This document shows, piece by piece, positions 27,140-36,231 of a stretch of 64,000 nt of DNA. The stretch's first letter is position 1. Each line of letters opens with the position of its first letter. A program made the position numbers and the translations under genes. The notes under the pieces are model-generated. The model ran no database searches. It worked only from the letters and a program-made list of their open reading frames with translations, and had not been told where the DNA came from. Source of the DNA: Sagittula sp048553715 (GTDB taxonomy: Bacteria; Pseudomonadota; Alphaproteobacteria; Rhodobacterales; Rhodobacteraceae); NCBI RefSeq assembly GCF_048553715.1, contig NZ_JBLZNC010000008.1:130563-194562 (forward strand), written 5' to 3'.

Positions 27140-27550
27140 ATGGCTTGGGTCAAAATCATTCACATTCTGTGTGTTATGGGGTGGATGACCTCGATCTTTG
27201 CGGTGCCGCGCGCCCTGATCTACTGGAAGCGCGAGCATGCCCGGCTGGGGGAAAACGGGCCGCTCGGGGATCTGACCTTTCGTCTGTATCGCTTCAGCTT
27301 TGGTCTGGGGATCATCGCGATCATCACCGGGATCTGGTACGGGACGTGGCTTGGCTGGCCCGCATGGCTGCATCTGAAGGCCAGTCTGGTTGTGGTTCTG
27401 GCGGTGCATTATCTGTGGACCGGAAAGCTGGTGCGCCGCGCGCAATCAGGCGTTTTCCGCGAAAGCGATATGTTCCTGCGGATTTTTAATGAAGTCAGCG
27501 TCTTTGTGACCATTGCAGTGCTCTGGGCGGTTGTCGCCCAGCCGTTCTGA
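27140..27550 (+). CDS. HemJ/CopD-like four-helix membrane protein
   Basis: 136 aa with four hydrophobic helices. Near the N-terminus KIIHILCVMGWMTSIFAVPRALIYW carries a His and Arg placed as in HemJ (protoporphyrinogen oxidase), and WLHLKASLVVVLAVHYLW matches its Lys-containing third helix, so a HemJ-superfamily haem-binding protein is likely. Start 27140 follows GGAACGGAGA. Whether it is the true HemJ or a CopD-like paralogue cannot be told; its neighbour is a DUF599 gene, not haem genes. Confidence 0.75.
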   Translation: MAWVKIIHILCVMGWMTSIFAVPRALIYWKREHARLGENGPLGDLTFRLYRFSFGLGIIAIITGIWYGTWLGWPAWLHLKASLVVVLAVHYLWTGKLVRRAQSGVFRESDMFLRIFNEVSVFVTIAVLWAVVAQPF

Positions 27551-28263
27551 TGCCGGATCTGGGTCTGTTCACCGGGCTCACCGTGCTGGACGCTGCGGCG
27601 GTGGCGGGTCTGGTGCTGGCGTGGGCCTTTGCGACGCGGATTATCGAACACCCGCCAAAGGGGCACCCGTCCACCTCGGTTCTTATGGCGGAATACCGGC
27701 GCGAATGGATGGTGCATTTTGTGCACCGCCAGCCGCGCATTTTTGACAGCCAGATCGTGGCCAACCTGCGTCAAGGCACGGCGTTCTTTGCCTCGGCGTC
27801 GATGATTGCCATCGGGGGTGGCTTTGCCTTGTTGGGGAATGCGGATCAGTTGCGCGGCGTGGCCGCAGACCTGACCGAAAGCGCCGATCCTGTGGTCGTG
27901 TTCGAGATCAAGCTGATGTTGATGCTTCTGTTTGCGGCCAATGCGTTTCTCAAATTCGTCTGGTCGCATCGTCTGTTCGGCTACACCTCTGTTCTGATGG
28001 CGGCGGTGCCCGATGATGCCAGCAATCCGATCACCTTGCCGCGCGCGCGCAAGGCGGCGGAAATCAACATCACCGGCGCGCGCAGCTACAATCGTGGGCT
28101 CCGGTCGGTGTATTTCGGGATCGCGGCCTCTGTCTGGCTGGCGGGGGCGGTGCCCCTGATGGTGGCAACCGTGATCACGCTGGCGGTTATCCTGCGGCGT
28201 GAATTTGCCTCTGTCAGCCGTGCGGTGCTGCTGGAGCCCACGGATCACAACACGGCATCGTGA
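27550..28263 (+). CDS. DUF599 family membrane protein
   Basis: 237 aa, polytopic, about four hydrophobic segments. Family-like landmarks are EYRREWMVHFVHRQPRIFDSQIVANLRQGTAFFAS, KLMLMLLFAANAFLKFVWSHRLFGYTSVLMAA and RAAEINITGARSYNRGLRSVYF. Its ATG overlaps the HemJ-like stop by one base (TGATG), so the two are coupled and may interact. Function unknown. Confidence 0.85.
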   Translation: MPDLGLFTGLTVLDAAAVAGLVLAWAFATRIIEHPPKGHPSTSVLMAEYRREWMVHFVHRQPRIFDSQIVANLRQGTAFFASASMIAIGGGFALLGNADQLRGVAADLTESADPVVVFEIKLMLMLLFAANAFLKFVWSHRLFGYTSVLMAAVPDDASNPITLPRARKAAEINITGARSYNRGLRSVYFGIAASVWLAGAVPLMVATVITLAVILRREFASVSRAVLLEPTDHNTAS

Positions 28264-28298
28264 CAGCGGGCGCAGGCGGGCTGCGGTAGTCTGCGCGC

Positions 28299-28646
28299 AT
28301 GAAACAGACATTGCTTACATTTGCGGTCGCGGCCGGGACAGCGTTCGCGGAACCGCCCCGCGTCGAACAGGCAGAGGCGATACAGGCGGGCGGCGGCTGG
28401 CGTGTGTCCGTGACCCTCAGCCATCCTGATACGGGGTGGGATCACTACGCCGATGGATGGCGGGTCGAGGATGCCACTGGGCAAGAGATCGGCCTGCGTG
28501 TCCTGCACCACCCGCATGAGCACGAACAGCCCTTTACCCGCAGTCTGACCTTGGACAGCCTGCCCGAGGGGCCATTGTTCGTGCGGGCGCGCTGTTCCGT
28601 GGATGGCTGGTCAGAGACCACCCACGCGCTGGATGTAAGCCGTTAG
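28299..28646 (+). CDS. Small periplasmic protein, unrecognised
   Basis: 115 aa with a Sec signal (MKQTLLTFAVAAGTAFA) and a compact beta-rich mature part: VSVTLSHPDTGWDHYADGWRVEDATGQEIGLRVLHHPHEHEQPFTRSL. The HHPHEHE cluster could bind metal. It follows the DUF599 gene by 35 bp and ends 4 bp inside the convergent amidotransferase-like gene. No family recognised. Confidence 0.7.
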   Translation: MKQTLLTFAVAAGTAFAEPPRVEQAEAIQAGGGWRVSVTLSHPDTGWDHYADGWRVEDATGQEIGLRVLHHPHEHEQPFTRSLTLDSLPEGPLFVRARCSVDGWSETTHALDVSR

Positions 28647-30685
28647 CGGCGTCCTTCGCGCAGCCACCCGCCGACGATTAGCGACGCGGCCAACAGCAGG
28701 ACCAGCCAGGGCGGCAACAGGGCCGTCTGGCGGATGTCCAAGGTCTCGAACGCGTCGCGCGGGGTGATCCCGATCCAGCCGCGCCCAGAGGCGGGACGGC
28801 CTTCGCGCACGGCGCGCACGGAGGGCACGCCGTCCTCCAGCCGCAGCACTCCACCGCGCAATCCGTCGATCACAGGCTCTAGCGCCGCGCCGGACGCGAT
28901 GGTCTGGATAAACTCGCGCGGGGCAGCAGGGCCCAGACCAACCACAGTTTCCAGATCCCCCTCGCGCAGCCGGTACAGCCCGATTTCCGGCCCCTCATAG
29001 GTGGTTTCAAAGCGGCCCGGGCTGGTTTCGGTCAGCGACAGTTCAACCTCCGCGCCGTCCGGCCCCGTGACCGTGACTGCGCCCACGTCATCAGTCAGCG
29101 AGCGGCGGATGATGCGCATGGTCTGGCCGCTGGGTTCGGCCCAGAGCGCCTCTTCCTCCAGCTCGGGTTCTTTCATCATCCAGTGGGCAAGACGGCGCAA
29201 CAGTTCAAGCTGGGGGCCGCCGCCCTCATAGCCACGATTCCACAGCCACGCGTGATCGGACGCCAGCAGCGCCACACGGCCTTCGCCCACACGGTCAAGG
29301 ATCAACAGCGGTTTGTCGTCAACGCCTTGCATCACCACATCGCCGGAGGTCGGTTCCACCTCGATCTGGCGCAGCCAGCGGCCCCAGCTGTCCGCCCCGT
29401 CCAGCCCGGCCGTGACCGGATGGCGCTGCCCCATCTCGGACACCGCAGGACGGTAGCCACGGTCAAACACGCGCGCGGTGGGTTCGGCGGGCATGATGTC
29501 CGCCAGTGGCGAGCGATAGATCGATTCCGCCCCGGCAAAATCCGGCCCCGCTGCGACCAGAACCGCCCCGCCCTGTTCCACATAGTTGCGCACATTATCA
29601 AGGTAGATGGTCGGCAGAATGCCGCGACGCTTGTAGCGGTCAAAGATGATTAGGTCGAAGTCGTCGATCTTTTCCAGAAACAGCTCGCGCGTCGGGAAGG
29701 CGATCAGCGACAGTTCCGTCACTGGCACGCCGTCCTGTTTTTCCGGAGGGCGCAGGATGGTGAAATGCACCAGATCGACGCTGGAATCGGATTTGAGCAG
29801 GTTGCGCCACGTGCGCCCCCCCGCATGAGGTTCGCCCGACACCAGCAGGACGCGCAGACGGTCGCGCACGCCGTTGATCTGGACCAGAGCGCGGTTGTTG
29901 CGGTCGGTCAGTTCGCCATCGGCCTCGGGGACGACAAATTCGATCACGTTCAACCCGCCATGAGGCAGCTCGATCGGCAGGGGGAGGTCCTCGTTCAGTG
30001 GCACGCGGTATCGCTGGGGTTCGGCCCCGTCGACGGAAATCTCGATCTCTGTCTCGGTGGCCTTCGGCGCTGCGCCTTCGTCTTCGATCCGCAGGGTCAG
30101 CTCCACTGGCTCGCCAAGAATGGCAAAGGCTGGGGCATTCTTGACGATCAGCCGCCGGTCCCAGTCGTCCTCGCGGCCCGTGAGCAGCAGGTGCATCGGG
30201 GCGGGCAGGTTGGGCGTGCGTTCGAGATCGTGCAACCGCCCGTCAGACAGCAGAACGATGCCAGCGATGCGGCCGCGCGGCTCCTCAGCAAGGGCGGCAG
30301 ACAGCGCGGTCATCAATTGGGTGCCCGCGTCGCCTTCGCCATCGGGCACGGGAATGCGCCGCACCTCGGTGTTGGGGCGGGCGGTCAGCCGTGTCTCCAG
30401 CGTGTCGGCCGCTGATCCCGTGACCCCGGCGCGTTCGGCCAATTGCTGCGAGGCTGTCTCGTCCACCAGCATCAACACGATGTCGGACAGGGCGGCGCGG
30501 TCCTCCTTTTGCCATGACGGTTGTGCCAGTGCCGCCAACAGCACCAGCCCCGCCGCCAGACGCAGGGGCCAGCCCAGCAGCCGCCGCCAGATGGCAAGTG
30601 CCATAGCGGCTAAGGTCAGCAATGCCAGAATGGCGAGAACAGACCACGGGACCAACGGGTCAAAGACGATCTCTGCGGCGTTCAT
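28643..30685 (-). CDS. Membrane protein with glutamine amidotransferase-like domain
   Basis: 680 aa. Two N-terminal membrane spans (about residues 16-33 and 38-55), a vWA-like region (SDIVLMLVDETASQQ, GIVLLSDGRLHD), then a class I glutamine-amidotransferase-like fold without an obvious catalytic Cys (FDLIIFDRYKRRG, VEQGGAVLVAAGPDF, GRVALLASDHAWLWNRG), and a C-terminal span (ALLPPWLVLLLAASLIVGGWL). Typical last gene of MoxR-DUF58-DUF4159 operons. Its ATG overlaps the DUF4159 stop. Role unknown; possibly envelope-protein maturation with MoxR. Confidence 0.8.
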   Translation of the reverse strand: MNAAEIVFDPLVPWSVLAILALLTLAAMALAIWRRLLGWPLRLAAGLVLLAALAQPSWQKEDRAALSDIVLMLVDETASQQLAERAGVTGSAADTLETRLTARPNTEVRRIPVPDGEGDAGTQLMTALSAALAEEPRGRIAGIVLLSDGRLHDLERTPNLPAPMHLLLTGREDDWDRRLIVKNAPAFAILGEPVELTLRIEDEGAAPKATETEIEISVDGAEPQRYRVPLNEDLPLPIELPHGGLNVIEFVVPEADGELTDRNNRALVQINGVRDRLRVLLVSGEPHAGGRTWRNLLKSDSSVDLVHFTILRPPEKQDGVPVTELSLIAFPTRELFLEKIDDFDLIIFDRYKRRGILPTIYLDNVRNYVEQGGAVLVAAGPDFAGAESIYRSPLADIMPAEPTARVFDRGYRPAVSEMGQRHPVTAGLDGADSWGRWLRQIEVEPTSGDVVMQGVDDKPLLILDRVGEGRVALLASDHAWLWNRGYEGGGPQLELLRRLAHWMMKEPELEEEALWAEPSGQTMRIIRRSLTDDVGAVTVTGPDGAEVELSLTETSPGRFETTYEGPEIGLYRLREGDLETVVGLGPAAPREFIQTIASGAALEPVIDGLRGGVLRLEDGVPSVRAVREGRPASGRGWIGITPRDAFETLDIRQTALLPPWLVLLLAASLIVGGWLREGRR

Positions 30686-33438
30686 TGGCCCAGCCGTTCC
30701 AGCAATTCAGGCACGTGGACCTGATCGCTTTTGTAGTTTCCGGTCAGCACATGCATCACAAGGTTAACTCCGAACCGATAGGCGATTTCCCGTTGCCGTT
30801 CGCCGGTAAAGCCACGCCCCAGCGGCACCATCGGATTGCCTTGGGCGTCCACGGCCCAAGCTGCGGCCCAATCGTTGCCACCGATCACCACGGGGCTGAC
30901 ATTGTCGTTGAGATCGCGGAATGGCATGCCTTCGATCTGCTCGGCATCGGGCGGCGCGGCCTCGACCCAGACCGGGCGTCCTTGCCAGCGTCCGGGGAAA
31001 TCATTGAGCAGATAGAAGGTGCGCGTCAGCACGTGATCCTGCGGGACGGTTTCCAGCGGGGGGATGTCCAGCGGCGCGGCAAGCTGTTGCAACTTGCGCC
31101 CTTCGGGGGTGTTGGTGCCGAAACCCGCCACATCGGCATCGCGCGTGTCGAACAGGATCAGCCCGCCAGAGCGCAGGTAGGTGTTCAGCTTGGCATAGGC
31201 CTCGGCAGAGGGGGTGGGTTGATCAGAGGTGATTGGCCAATAAAGCAGCGGGTAAAACGCCAGTTCATCCGATTCGAGATCGACGCCGATAGGCTCCGCC
31301 GGTTCGACAGAGGTGCGAAAGAACAACGTATCCGACAGCCCGCGCAGGCCCGCATGGGCAATCTCGTCCACACGGCTGTCGCCGGTCAGAATATGCGCCA
31401 GCACCACGTCCGATGTGGCCGCAAAAGCCTGAGCATCGCTATCTTGGGCCTGCACGTCTTGGGGCAGGGCCATAGCCACCCACAAAGCCAGCGCCGCCGT
31501 GACACCACCGCGCAGCCTGCCAGACAGTGCCAGCGTGGCCAGAACATCCGCCGCCAACAGCGCCAGCGCCGCAGACAGCAGCCATCCGGCCAGTGGCTGG
31601 GCCTGAGGTTCCGACAGGCCGGTGATCGTGATGCGGTCCGGCCAGACCGCCGGGGTCAGCTCTGTCTCGGCGGCGATGACATTGCGGGCGATGCTGCGTT
31701 CGGCACCCTCGTACAGTCCGGGGCGCAATTCGGGGCCGAGCGGGGCGCTCAGCAGGTCTGCGCCGTCCACCCCGGGCAAGACACCCGCATCCTGCGGGCG
31801 ACCAAAGCCGTCAAGCACCCGCATCGGCTGCCACGTGGTGCCTGTCAGATCGCCGGGATCGGCCTGCGACGGGGCCGAGGACACCGCCAGACGTTCCAGC
31901 ATCTGCACAAACAGGCCGGACAGCGGCAGGGTCGACCATTCCGCGTTGGCGGTCACATGGAACAGCACGATTTGCCCTTGTCCGACGGTCTTGCGCGTCA
32001 CCAGAGGCGTCCCGTCAGCCAGCTGCGCGATCACGCGATCGGCCAGCGCGGGATCGGGCTGGGCCATGACCTGCGAGGTGACATTGACATCCTCGGGCAG
32101 GGACAGGCCGAAAAAGGGGCTGTCCTCGTCAAAGGGGGCAAGGGCCTTGGGCGCGCCCCAGCTCATGGCGCCGCCGACCGTGCGCCCGCCGGCGCGCAGC
32201 CGCACCGGCATCAACGGGTCCTCGGCGTCGCGCGACAGGTCGGAGGCGGCCAGCCGTGGCCCAGCAAACCGCAGCAGGGTGCCGCCCGCGTCGATCCAGT
32301 CCAGCACATCGGCGGTCTCTTGTCCGGTCAGCCGCGCCACATCCGCCAGCGCGATGACATCCGGGTTGGCGGGCAGGACAGTGGCCAGATCGGTTTCCAG
32401 GATATCCGCCGTCGGGGCGAGCGCCTTGCGCAGGTAATGCAACGGATCAAGCAATTGCAGCCCTTCGCGGTCTTCACGTCCGGCGATCAGCGCAACCTCG
32501 CGGCGGCGCAGGCTGTCGTCGGACAGGGTGACGGCTGCGGCGCTGTCGGCACCGGCGATCTCGAAGCGTTCGATGCGCGCGCGCAGCTCTGACGGGATGG
32601 ACAGGTCGGTCCCGGCGGTCAGGGCGTTTGCGTCAAATTGCACCGGACTGCGGAGCAGAACGGCAGGATTTCCGGCGGGATCGCGGCCATGGGCCTCGAT
32701 CGTGACCTCGGTCTCGGGGCCGGGGGACAGGCGGCGCAATTGGGCGGTCAGGTTGCCGTCGGCCACGGTCATCGGGTCGATCACCATCAGGTTGCGGGGC
32801 GATTGATAGACGGTCACGCGCCCCTTATCCTCAAGCGCTTCCAGCAGATCGGTGCGGGCCTCATGGGCCAGCCCGTCGGACATCCAGTAGCTGTCAAACG
32901 GCTCGTCCGGCAGGGTGTCGATTACGCGGGCCACTGCATCGGTCGAGGCAGACCAGGGATCGGGGGACAGGCCGCTTAACCTTGTGCGCAAGACGTCCGC
33001 CGTGGAAAACCGGATGTCTTCCGGGTCGGTCAGTTGCACCAAGGCAACGCGACGGTCTGCGCGCCCGGCCTCGGCCAGCAGCCCATCCAGCGTGCTCATC
33101 CGGAGCGTCCAATCCGAGGCCGAGGCCCAGCCGCCATCCAGAACCACCAACAGCGGTCCGCGTCCTTCGGCGGCATCGTCCTCGGTCGGGTTCAGGATCG
33201 GCCCGGCCAGTCCGACAGTCACAGCCGCGACCGCCAGCATCCGAAGCAGCAGCAGCCACCACGGTGTCCGGTCGGTGACCTGCTCGTCATCCTTCAACCC
33301 CAGAAGCAGGACCACACCGGGAAACAGGCGACGTACAGGCGCGGGCGGGATGGCGCGCAGGATAATCCACAACAGCGGCAGCGCCAGCAGGCCAAGCAAT
33401 AGCCAAGGCGCGGAAAATCCCAAGCCGAACAGGGTCAT
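30682..33438 (-). CDS. DUF4159 domain-containing membrane protein (BatA/vWA-like N-terminus)
   Basis: 918 aa. The N-terminus (GFSAPWLLLGLLALPLLWIILRAIPPAPVRRLFPG) is the BatA-type two-span region, followed by a vWA-like domain (PLLVVLDGGWASASDWTLRM). A middle amidotransferase-like part leads to membrane spans near residue 640, then DUF4159 (about 700-910) with FYPLLYWPITSD, YLRSGGLILFDTRDAD and RFGVNLVMHVLTGNYKSDQVHVPELLERL. Coupled on both sides by ATGA overlaps. It probably works with the MoxR ATPase; substrate unknown. Confidence 0.85.
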   Translation of the reverse strand: MTLFGLGFSAPWLLLGLLALPLLWIILRAIPPAPVRRLFPGVVLLLGLKDDEQVTDRTPWWLLLLRMLAVAAVTVGLAGPILNPTEDDAAEGRGPLLVVLDGGWASASDWTLRMSTLDGLLAEAGRADRRVALVQLTDPEDIRFSTADVLRTRLSGLSPDPWSASTDAVARVIDTLPDEPFDSYWMSDGLAHEARTDLLEALEDKGRVTVYQSPRNLMVIDPMTVADGNLTAQLRRLSPGPETEVTIEAHGRDPAGNPAVLLRSPVQFDANALTAGTDLSIPSELRARIERFEIAGADSAAAVTLSDDSLRRREVALIAGREDREGLQLLDPLHYLRKALAPTADILETDLATVLPANPDVIALADVARLTGQETADVLDWIDAGGTLLRFAGPRLAASDLSRDAEDPLMPVRLRAGGRTVGGAMSWGAPKALAPFDEDSPFFGLSLPEDVNVTSQVMAQPDPALADRVIAQLADGTPLVTRKTVGQGQIVLFHVTANAEWSTLPLSGLFVQMLERLAVSSAPSQADPGDLTGTTWQPMRVLDGFGRPQDAGVLPGVDGADLLSAPLGPELRPGLYEGAERSIARNVIAAETELTPAVWPDRITITGLSEPQAQPLAGWLLSAALALLAADVLATLALSGRLRGGVTAALALWVAMALPQDVQAQDSDAQAFAATSDVVLAHILTGDSRVDEIAHAGLRGLSDTLFFRTSVEPAEPIGVDLESDELAFYPLLYWPITSDQPTPSAEAYAKLNTYLRSGGLILFDTRDADVAGFGTNTPEGRKLQQLAAPLDIPPLETVPQDHVLTRTFYLLNDFPGRWQGRPVWVEAAPPDAEQIEGMPFRDLNDNVSPVVIGGNDWAAAWAVDAQGNPMVPLGRGFTGERQREIAYRFGVNLVMHVLTGNYKSDQVHVPELLERLGQ

Positions 33439-34310
33439 CCGTGGCTCCCGTCAAGGGCGCGATAGACCCACAGCAGGGCGGATTGCGCGCTTTTGTCAGT
33501 GTGGTGCAGAACATGTTGCCAGCCTGTCAGGCGGCACAGCCGGTCCAGCGCATCCTTGCGCTCGGCCAGCCGCGACAGGTAGCGCTCGCGCAGCTCTCCC
33601 GCCTTGAGCGTTTCATGCGCCACGGTGCGGTTTATGCTTTCGAATATGGTGCGCCCGTCAAAAGGAAAGCTTTCCTCAGCCGGGTCGAGCACCTGCATCA
33701 GCACGCCGCGTACGCCGCGATCTGCGGCCTTGGTCAGGGCAGCCTCGACAGGGGCGATGTCGCCCAGAAAATCCGATACAAACAGCGCCTTGGCGTGGGG
33801 CAGCATGCCGCGCGCCTCGGGTTCGGCGTAATCGTCGGGGGCATCGCTGCTGAAAACCTCGGCCAGCCGCAGAGTCTGGGCGTCGCCGCGCCGTGGCGGC
33901 AGCGACCAGCCGGTCAGGCCCACACGCTCGCCCCCCCGGATCAAAAGCACGGCGGTGGCAAGGGCGACCAGCCGCGCGCGATCGGCCTTGGATGGCAGGC
34001 GGTCGTGGCTGGCAAAGCGCATGGAGGCACCGGGATCGACCCACATCTGCACCGACTGCGCGATCTGCCATTCCCGCTCGCGGACAAATTGTTCATCCCC
34101 GCGGGCGGAGCGGCGCCAGTCGATCTGACGATAGCTGTCACCCGCCCGCAGTGGACGATATTGCCAGAAATCATCGCCCAATCCGGCCCGCCGCCGCCCG
34201 TGTTCGCCCAGCAGCATGGTGCCTGCCAGATGTTCGGCACGGGCCAGCAGCGCGGGAAAGCGGCTGGCCTCTTCCTGCGCGCGGGTGCGGAGATGGGCGA
34301 CGTTGCTCAC
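33435..34310 (-). CDS. DUF58 domain-containing protein
   Basis: 291 aa. The DUF58 signature DFWQYRPLRAGDSYRQIDWRRSARGDEQFVREREWQ lies near residues 47-83, followed by a vWA-like region lacking a complete MIDAS (VQMWVDPGASMRF, ALFVSDFLGDIAP). DUF58 proteins accompany MoxR AAA+ ATPases. Its start overlaps the moxR stop and its stop overlaps the DUF4159 start (ATGA both times). Confidence 0.9.
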   Translation of the reverse strand: MSNVAHLRTRAQEEASRFPALLARAEHLAGTMLLGEHGRRRAGLGDDFWQYRPLRAGDSYRQIDWRRSARGDEQFVREREWQIAQSVQMWVDPGASMRFASHDRLPSKADRARLVALATAVLLIRGGERVGLTGWSLPPRRGDAQTLRLAEVFSSDAPDDYAEPEARGMLPHAKALFVSDFLGDIAPVEAALTKAADRGVRGVLMQVLDPAEESFPFDGRTIFESINRTVAHETLKAGELRERYLSRLAERKDALDRLCRLTGWQHVLHHTDKSAQSALLWVYRALDGSHG

Positions 34311-35323
34311 GCGGCGGCTTTCTGCGCCAACTGGCCTGCGACCTCGTCGATCAGGGCGCCGAGATCCTCGCCCCGTGCGCGGGCCGAGAAGGTCAGCGCC
34401 ATGCGGTGCACCAGAACAGGTTTCGCCATGTCCAACACGTCCTCGGGGGAGGGGGCGAGCCGCCCCTGCAACAAGGCGCGTGCCCGCACGGTCAGCATCA
34501 GCGCCTGCGCCGCACGAGGACCCGGTCCCCAGGCCACGATGTCCTTGACCCGTTCGGGGGCGGCAGGATCATCAGGGCGGAAGGCGCGCACCAGGTCAAG
34601 GATCTGTTCCACAACCGCATCGCCCACGGGCATCCGACGCAACAGTTTCTGCGCGGCGATCAGCTCTTGCGGGGTGAACACCTGATGGCTGTCCGCTTCG
34701 GCGGTGCCAGTGGTGGCGAGCAGAATGTCCTTTTCGGTCTGGCGGTCGGGGTAGGCCACATTGATCTGCACCAAAAAGCGGTCAAGCTGCGCCTCGGGCA
34801 GGGGGTAGGTGCCTTCTTGTTCGATGGGGTTCTGCGTGGCCAGCACGTGAAATGGCGCCTCTAACGACCGGGTCTGTCCCGCGACCGTCACCACTTTCTC
34901 CTGCATCGCCTGCAAAAGCGCAGATTGCGTGCGCGGGCTGGCGCGGTTGATCTCGTCGGCCATCAAAAGCTGACAGAAAATCGGGCCTTCGATGAATTTG
35001 AATGCCCGCGATCCGTCTGCGGCGGTTTCCAGCACCTCGGAGCCCAGAATATCGGCGGGCATCAGATCGGGCGTGAACTGGACACGGTTGCCGTTCAGGC
35101 CCATCACCGTGGACAGGGTTTCCACCAGACGGGTCTTGCCCAGACCGGGCAGGCCGATCAGCAGCGCATGGCCACCGCACAGCATCGACGCCAGTGTCAG
35201 ATCGACGACCCGCTCCTGACCGATGAAACGGGCTGTGATGGACCGTTTGGCCTCCGCCAGCTTGTCCTCCAGCGCCTCGATATCTGCGACAAGGTCTTCG
35301 GCACTGGTTTCGGTGGGGGGCAT
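34307..35323 (-). CDS. MoxR family AAA+ ATPase
   Basis: 338 aa, cytoplasmic chaperone-like ATPase. Walker A GLPGLGKT (about residues 58-65), Walker B LLMADEINRASPRTQSALLQAMQE, sensor 1 in ATQNPIEQEGTYPLPEAQLDRF, and a C-terminal lid. MoxR ATPases are thought to insert metals or cofactors or to mature partner proteins through vWA domains; the downstream DUF58 and vWA-like proteins are the likely partners. First gene of the four-gene coupled unit. Confidence 0.93.
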   Translation of the reverse strand: MPPTETSAEDLVADIEALEDKLAEAKRSITARFIGQERVVDLTLASMLCGGHALLIGLPGLGKTRLVETLSTVMGLNGNRVQFTPDLMPADILGSEVLETAADGSRAFKFIEGPIFCQLLMADEINRASPRTQSALLQAMQEKVVTVAGQTRSLEAPFHVLATQNPIEQEGTYPLPEAQLDRFLVQINVAYPDRQTEKDILLATTGTAEADSHQVFTPQELIAAQKLLRRMPVGDAVVEQILDLVRAFRPDDPAAPERVKDIVAWGPGPRAAQALMLTVRARALLQGRLAPSPEDVLDMAKPVLVHRMALTFSARARGEDLGALIDEVAGQLAQKAAA

Positions 35324-35377
35324 GGCGTCTCTCCGTTTCCGAACTATACTATCTGTAATCTATCCTTGGTCAGATGA

Positions 35378-35971
35378 ATGGCAAAAGCAATGTCGGCACA
35401 AAATATCGTGACACCCTCCGCCGAGGGGCTTGCGGCCTCGGCCCGCGCTGCAAAATCAGGCAAGGGGCTGCCGCCGGTGCATAAGTGGAATCCGCCGTTT
35501 TGCGGCGATCTGGACATGCGTATCGCGCGGGATGGCACGTGGTTCTACCTTGGCACGCCGATTGGGCGGTTCGAACTGGTCAAGCTGTTCTCGTCCATCT
35601 TGCGCCGCGATGGCGACGATTATTTTCTGGTCACGCCGGTGGAAAAGGTCGGAATCACCGTCGAGGATGCGCCCTTTGTCGCGGTGGATTTCACGGTCGA
35701 TGGGGCGGGGGATGCGCAGGTCCTGACGTTCGAGACCCACGTAGGCGATGTCACCGTCGCCGGCCCTGACGCCCCGATTCGGGTCGAGCGTGATCCCGAG
35801 ACGGGCGAGCCGTCGCCTTATGTGTTGGTCCGTGCCAATCTCGAGGCGCTGATTGACCGCAAAAGTTTCTACCGCTTGGTCGATCTGGGCGTGCATCTCG
35901 ATGGCTGGTTTGGTGTATGGTCCGGCGGGACGTTCTTTCGGATCATCCCGTCGGATGCGCTGGACGGGTGA
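35378..35971 (+). CDS. DUF1285 domain-containing protein
   Basis: 197 aa from ATG 35378; an in-frame ATG at 35390 is an equally possible start and neither has a strong ribosome site. The DUF1285 core is clear: WNPPFCGDLDMRIARDGTWFYLGTPIGRFELVKLFSSILRRDGDDYFLVTPVEKVGI, ending in RLVDLGVHLDGWFGVWSGGTFFRI. Soluble two-domain beta protein of unknown function. It is divergent from moxR (54-bp gap), and a 32-codon minus-strand frame abuts its stop. Confidence 0.88.
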   Translation: MAKAMSAQNIVTPSAEGLAASARAAKSGKGLPPVHKWNPPFCGDLDMRIARDGTWFYLGTPIGRFELVKLFSSILRRDGDDYFLVTPVEKVGITVEDAPFVAVDFTVDGAGDAQVLTFETHVGDVTVAGPDAPIRVERDPETGEPSPYVLVRANLEALIDRKSFYRLVDLGVHLDGWFGVWSGGTFFRIIPSDALDG

Positions 35972-36070
35972 TCAGCGTTGGACGTAGGACATCGGTGTGA
36001 ACCAGCGGCGGGTGAATGCCTCGCCGTAAATGCTGCACAGGGTGTCAAAGGTGATGCGGGGAACTGGCAT
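35972..36070 (-). CDS. Candidate 32-aa small protein
   Basis: Below usual gene-finder length. ATG 36070 to TGA 35972 encodes 32 residues starting MPVPRITFDTLCSIYGEAFT and ending in RRWFTPMSYVQR. Third codon positions are mostly C/G as in neighbouring genes, and an AAAGAG sits upstream of the ATG. It ends exactly where the convergent DUF1285 gene ends and otherwise fills an unexplained gap before mutL. Amphipathic-helix character is possible; no family recognised. Confidence 0.4.
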   Translation of the reverse strand: MPVPRITFDTLCSIYGEAFTRRWFTPMSYVQR

Positions 36071-36231
36071 TTCGGCGCTCTTTCATAAATCCGTTACATA
36101 GGCGTCGAACGCGCAAGGTTGAATTTGGTTGCGCCCACGCGGAATATCCGGTGCGCGTTTCTTGCCGATGAGGGCGGGGCGTCGCGCAACAGCGGTTTCA
36201 GAATCGCACAGCCCCTGCTAGGTCTGGTGGC

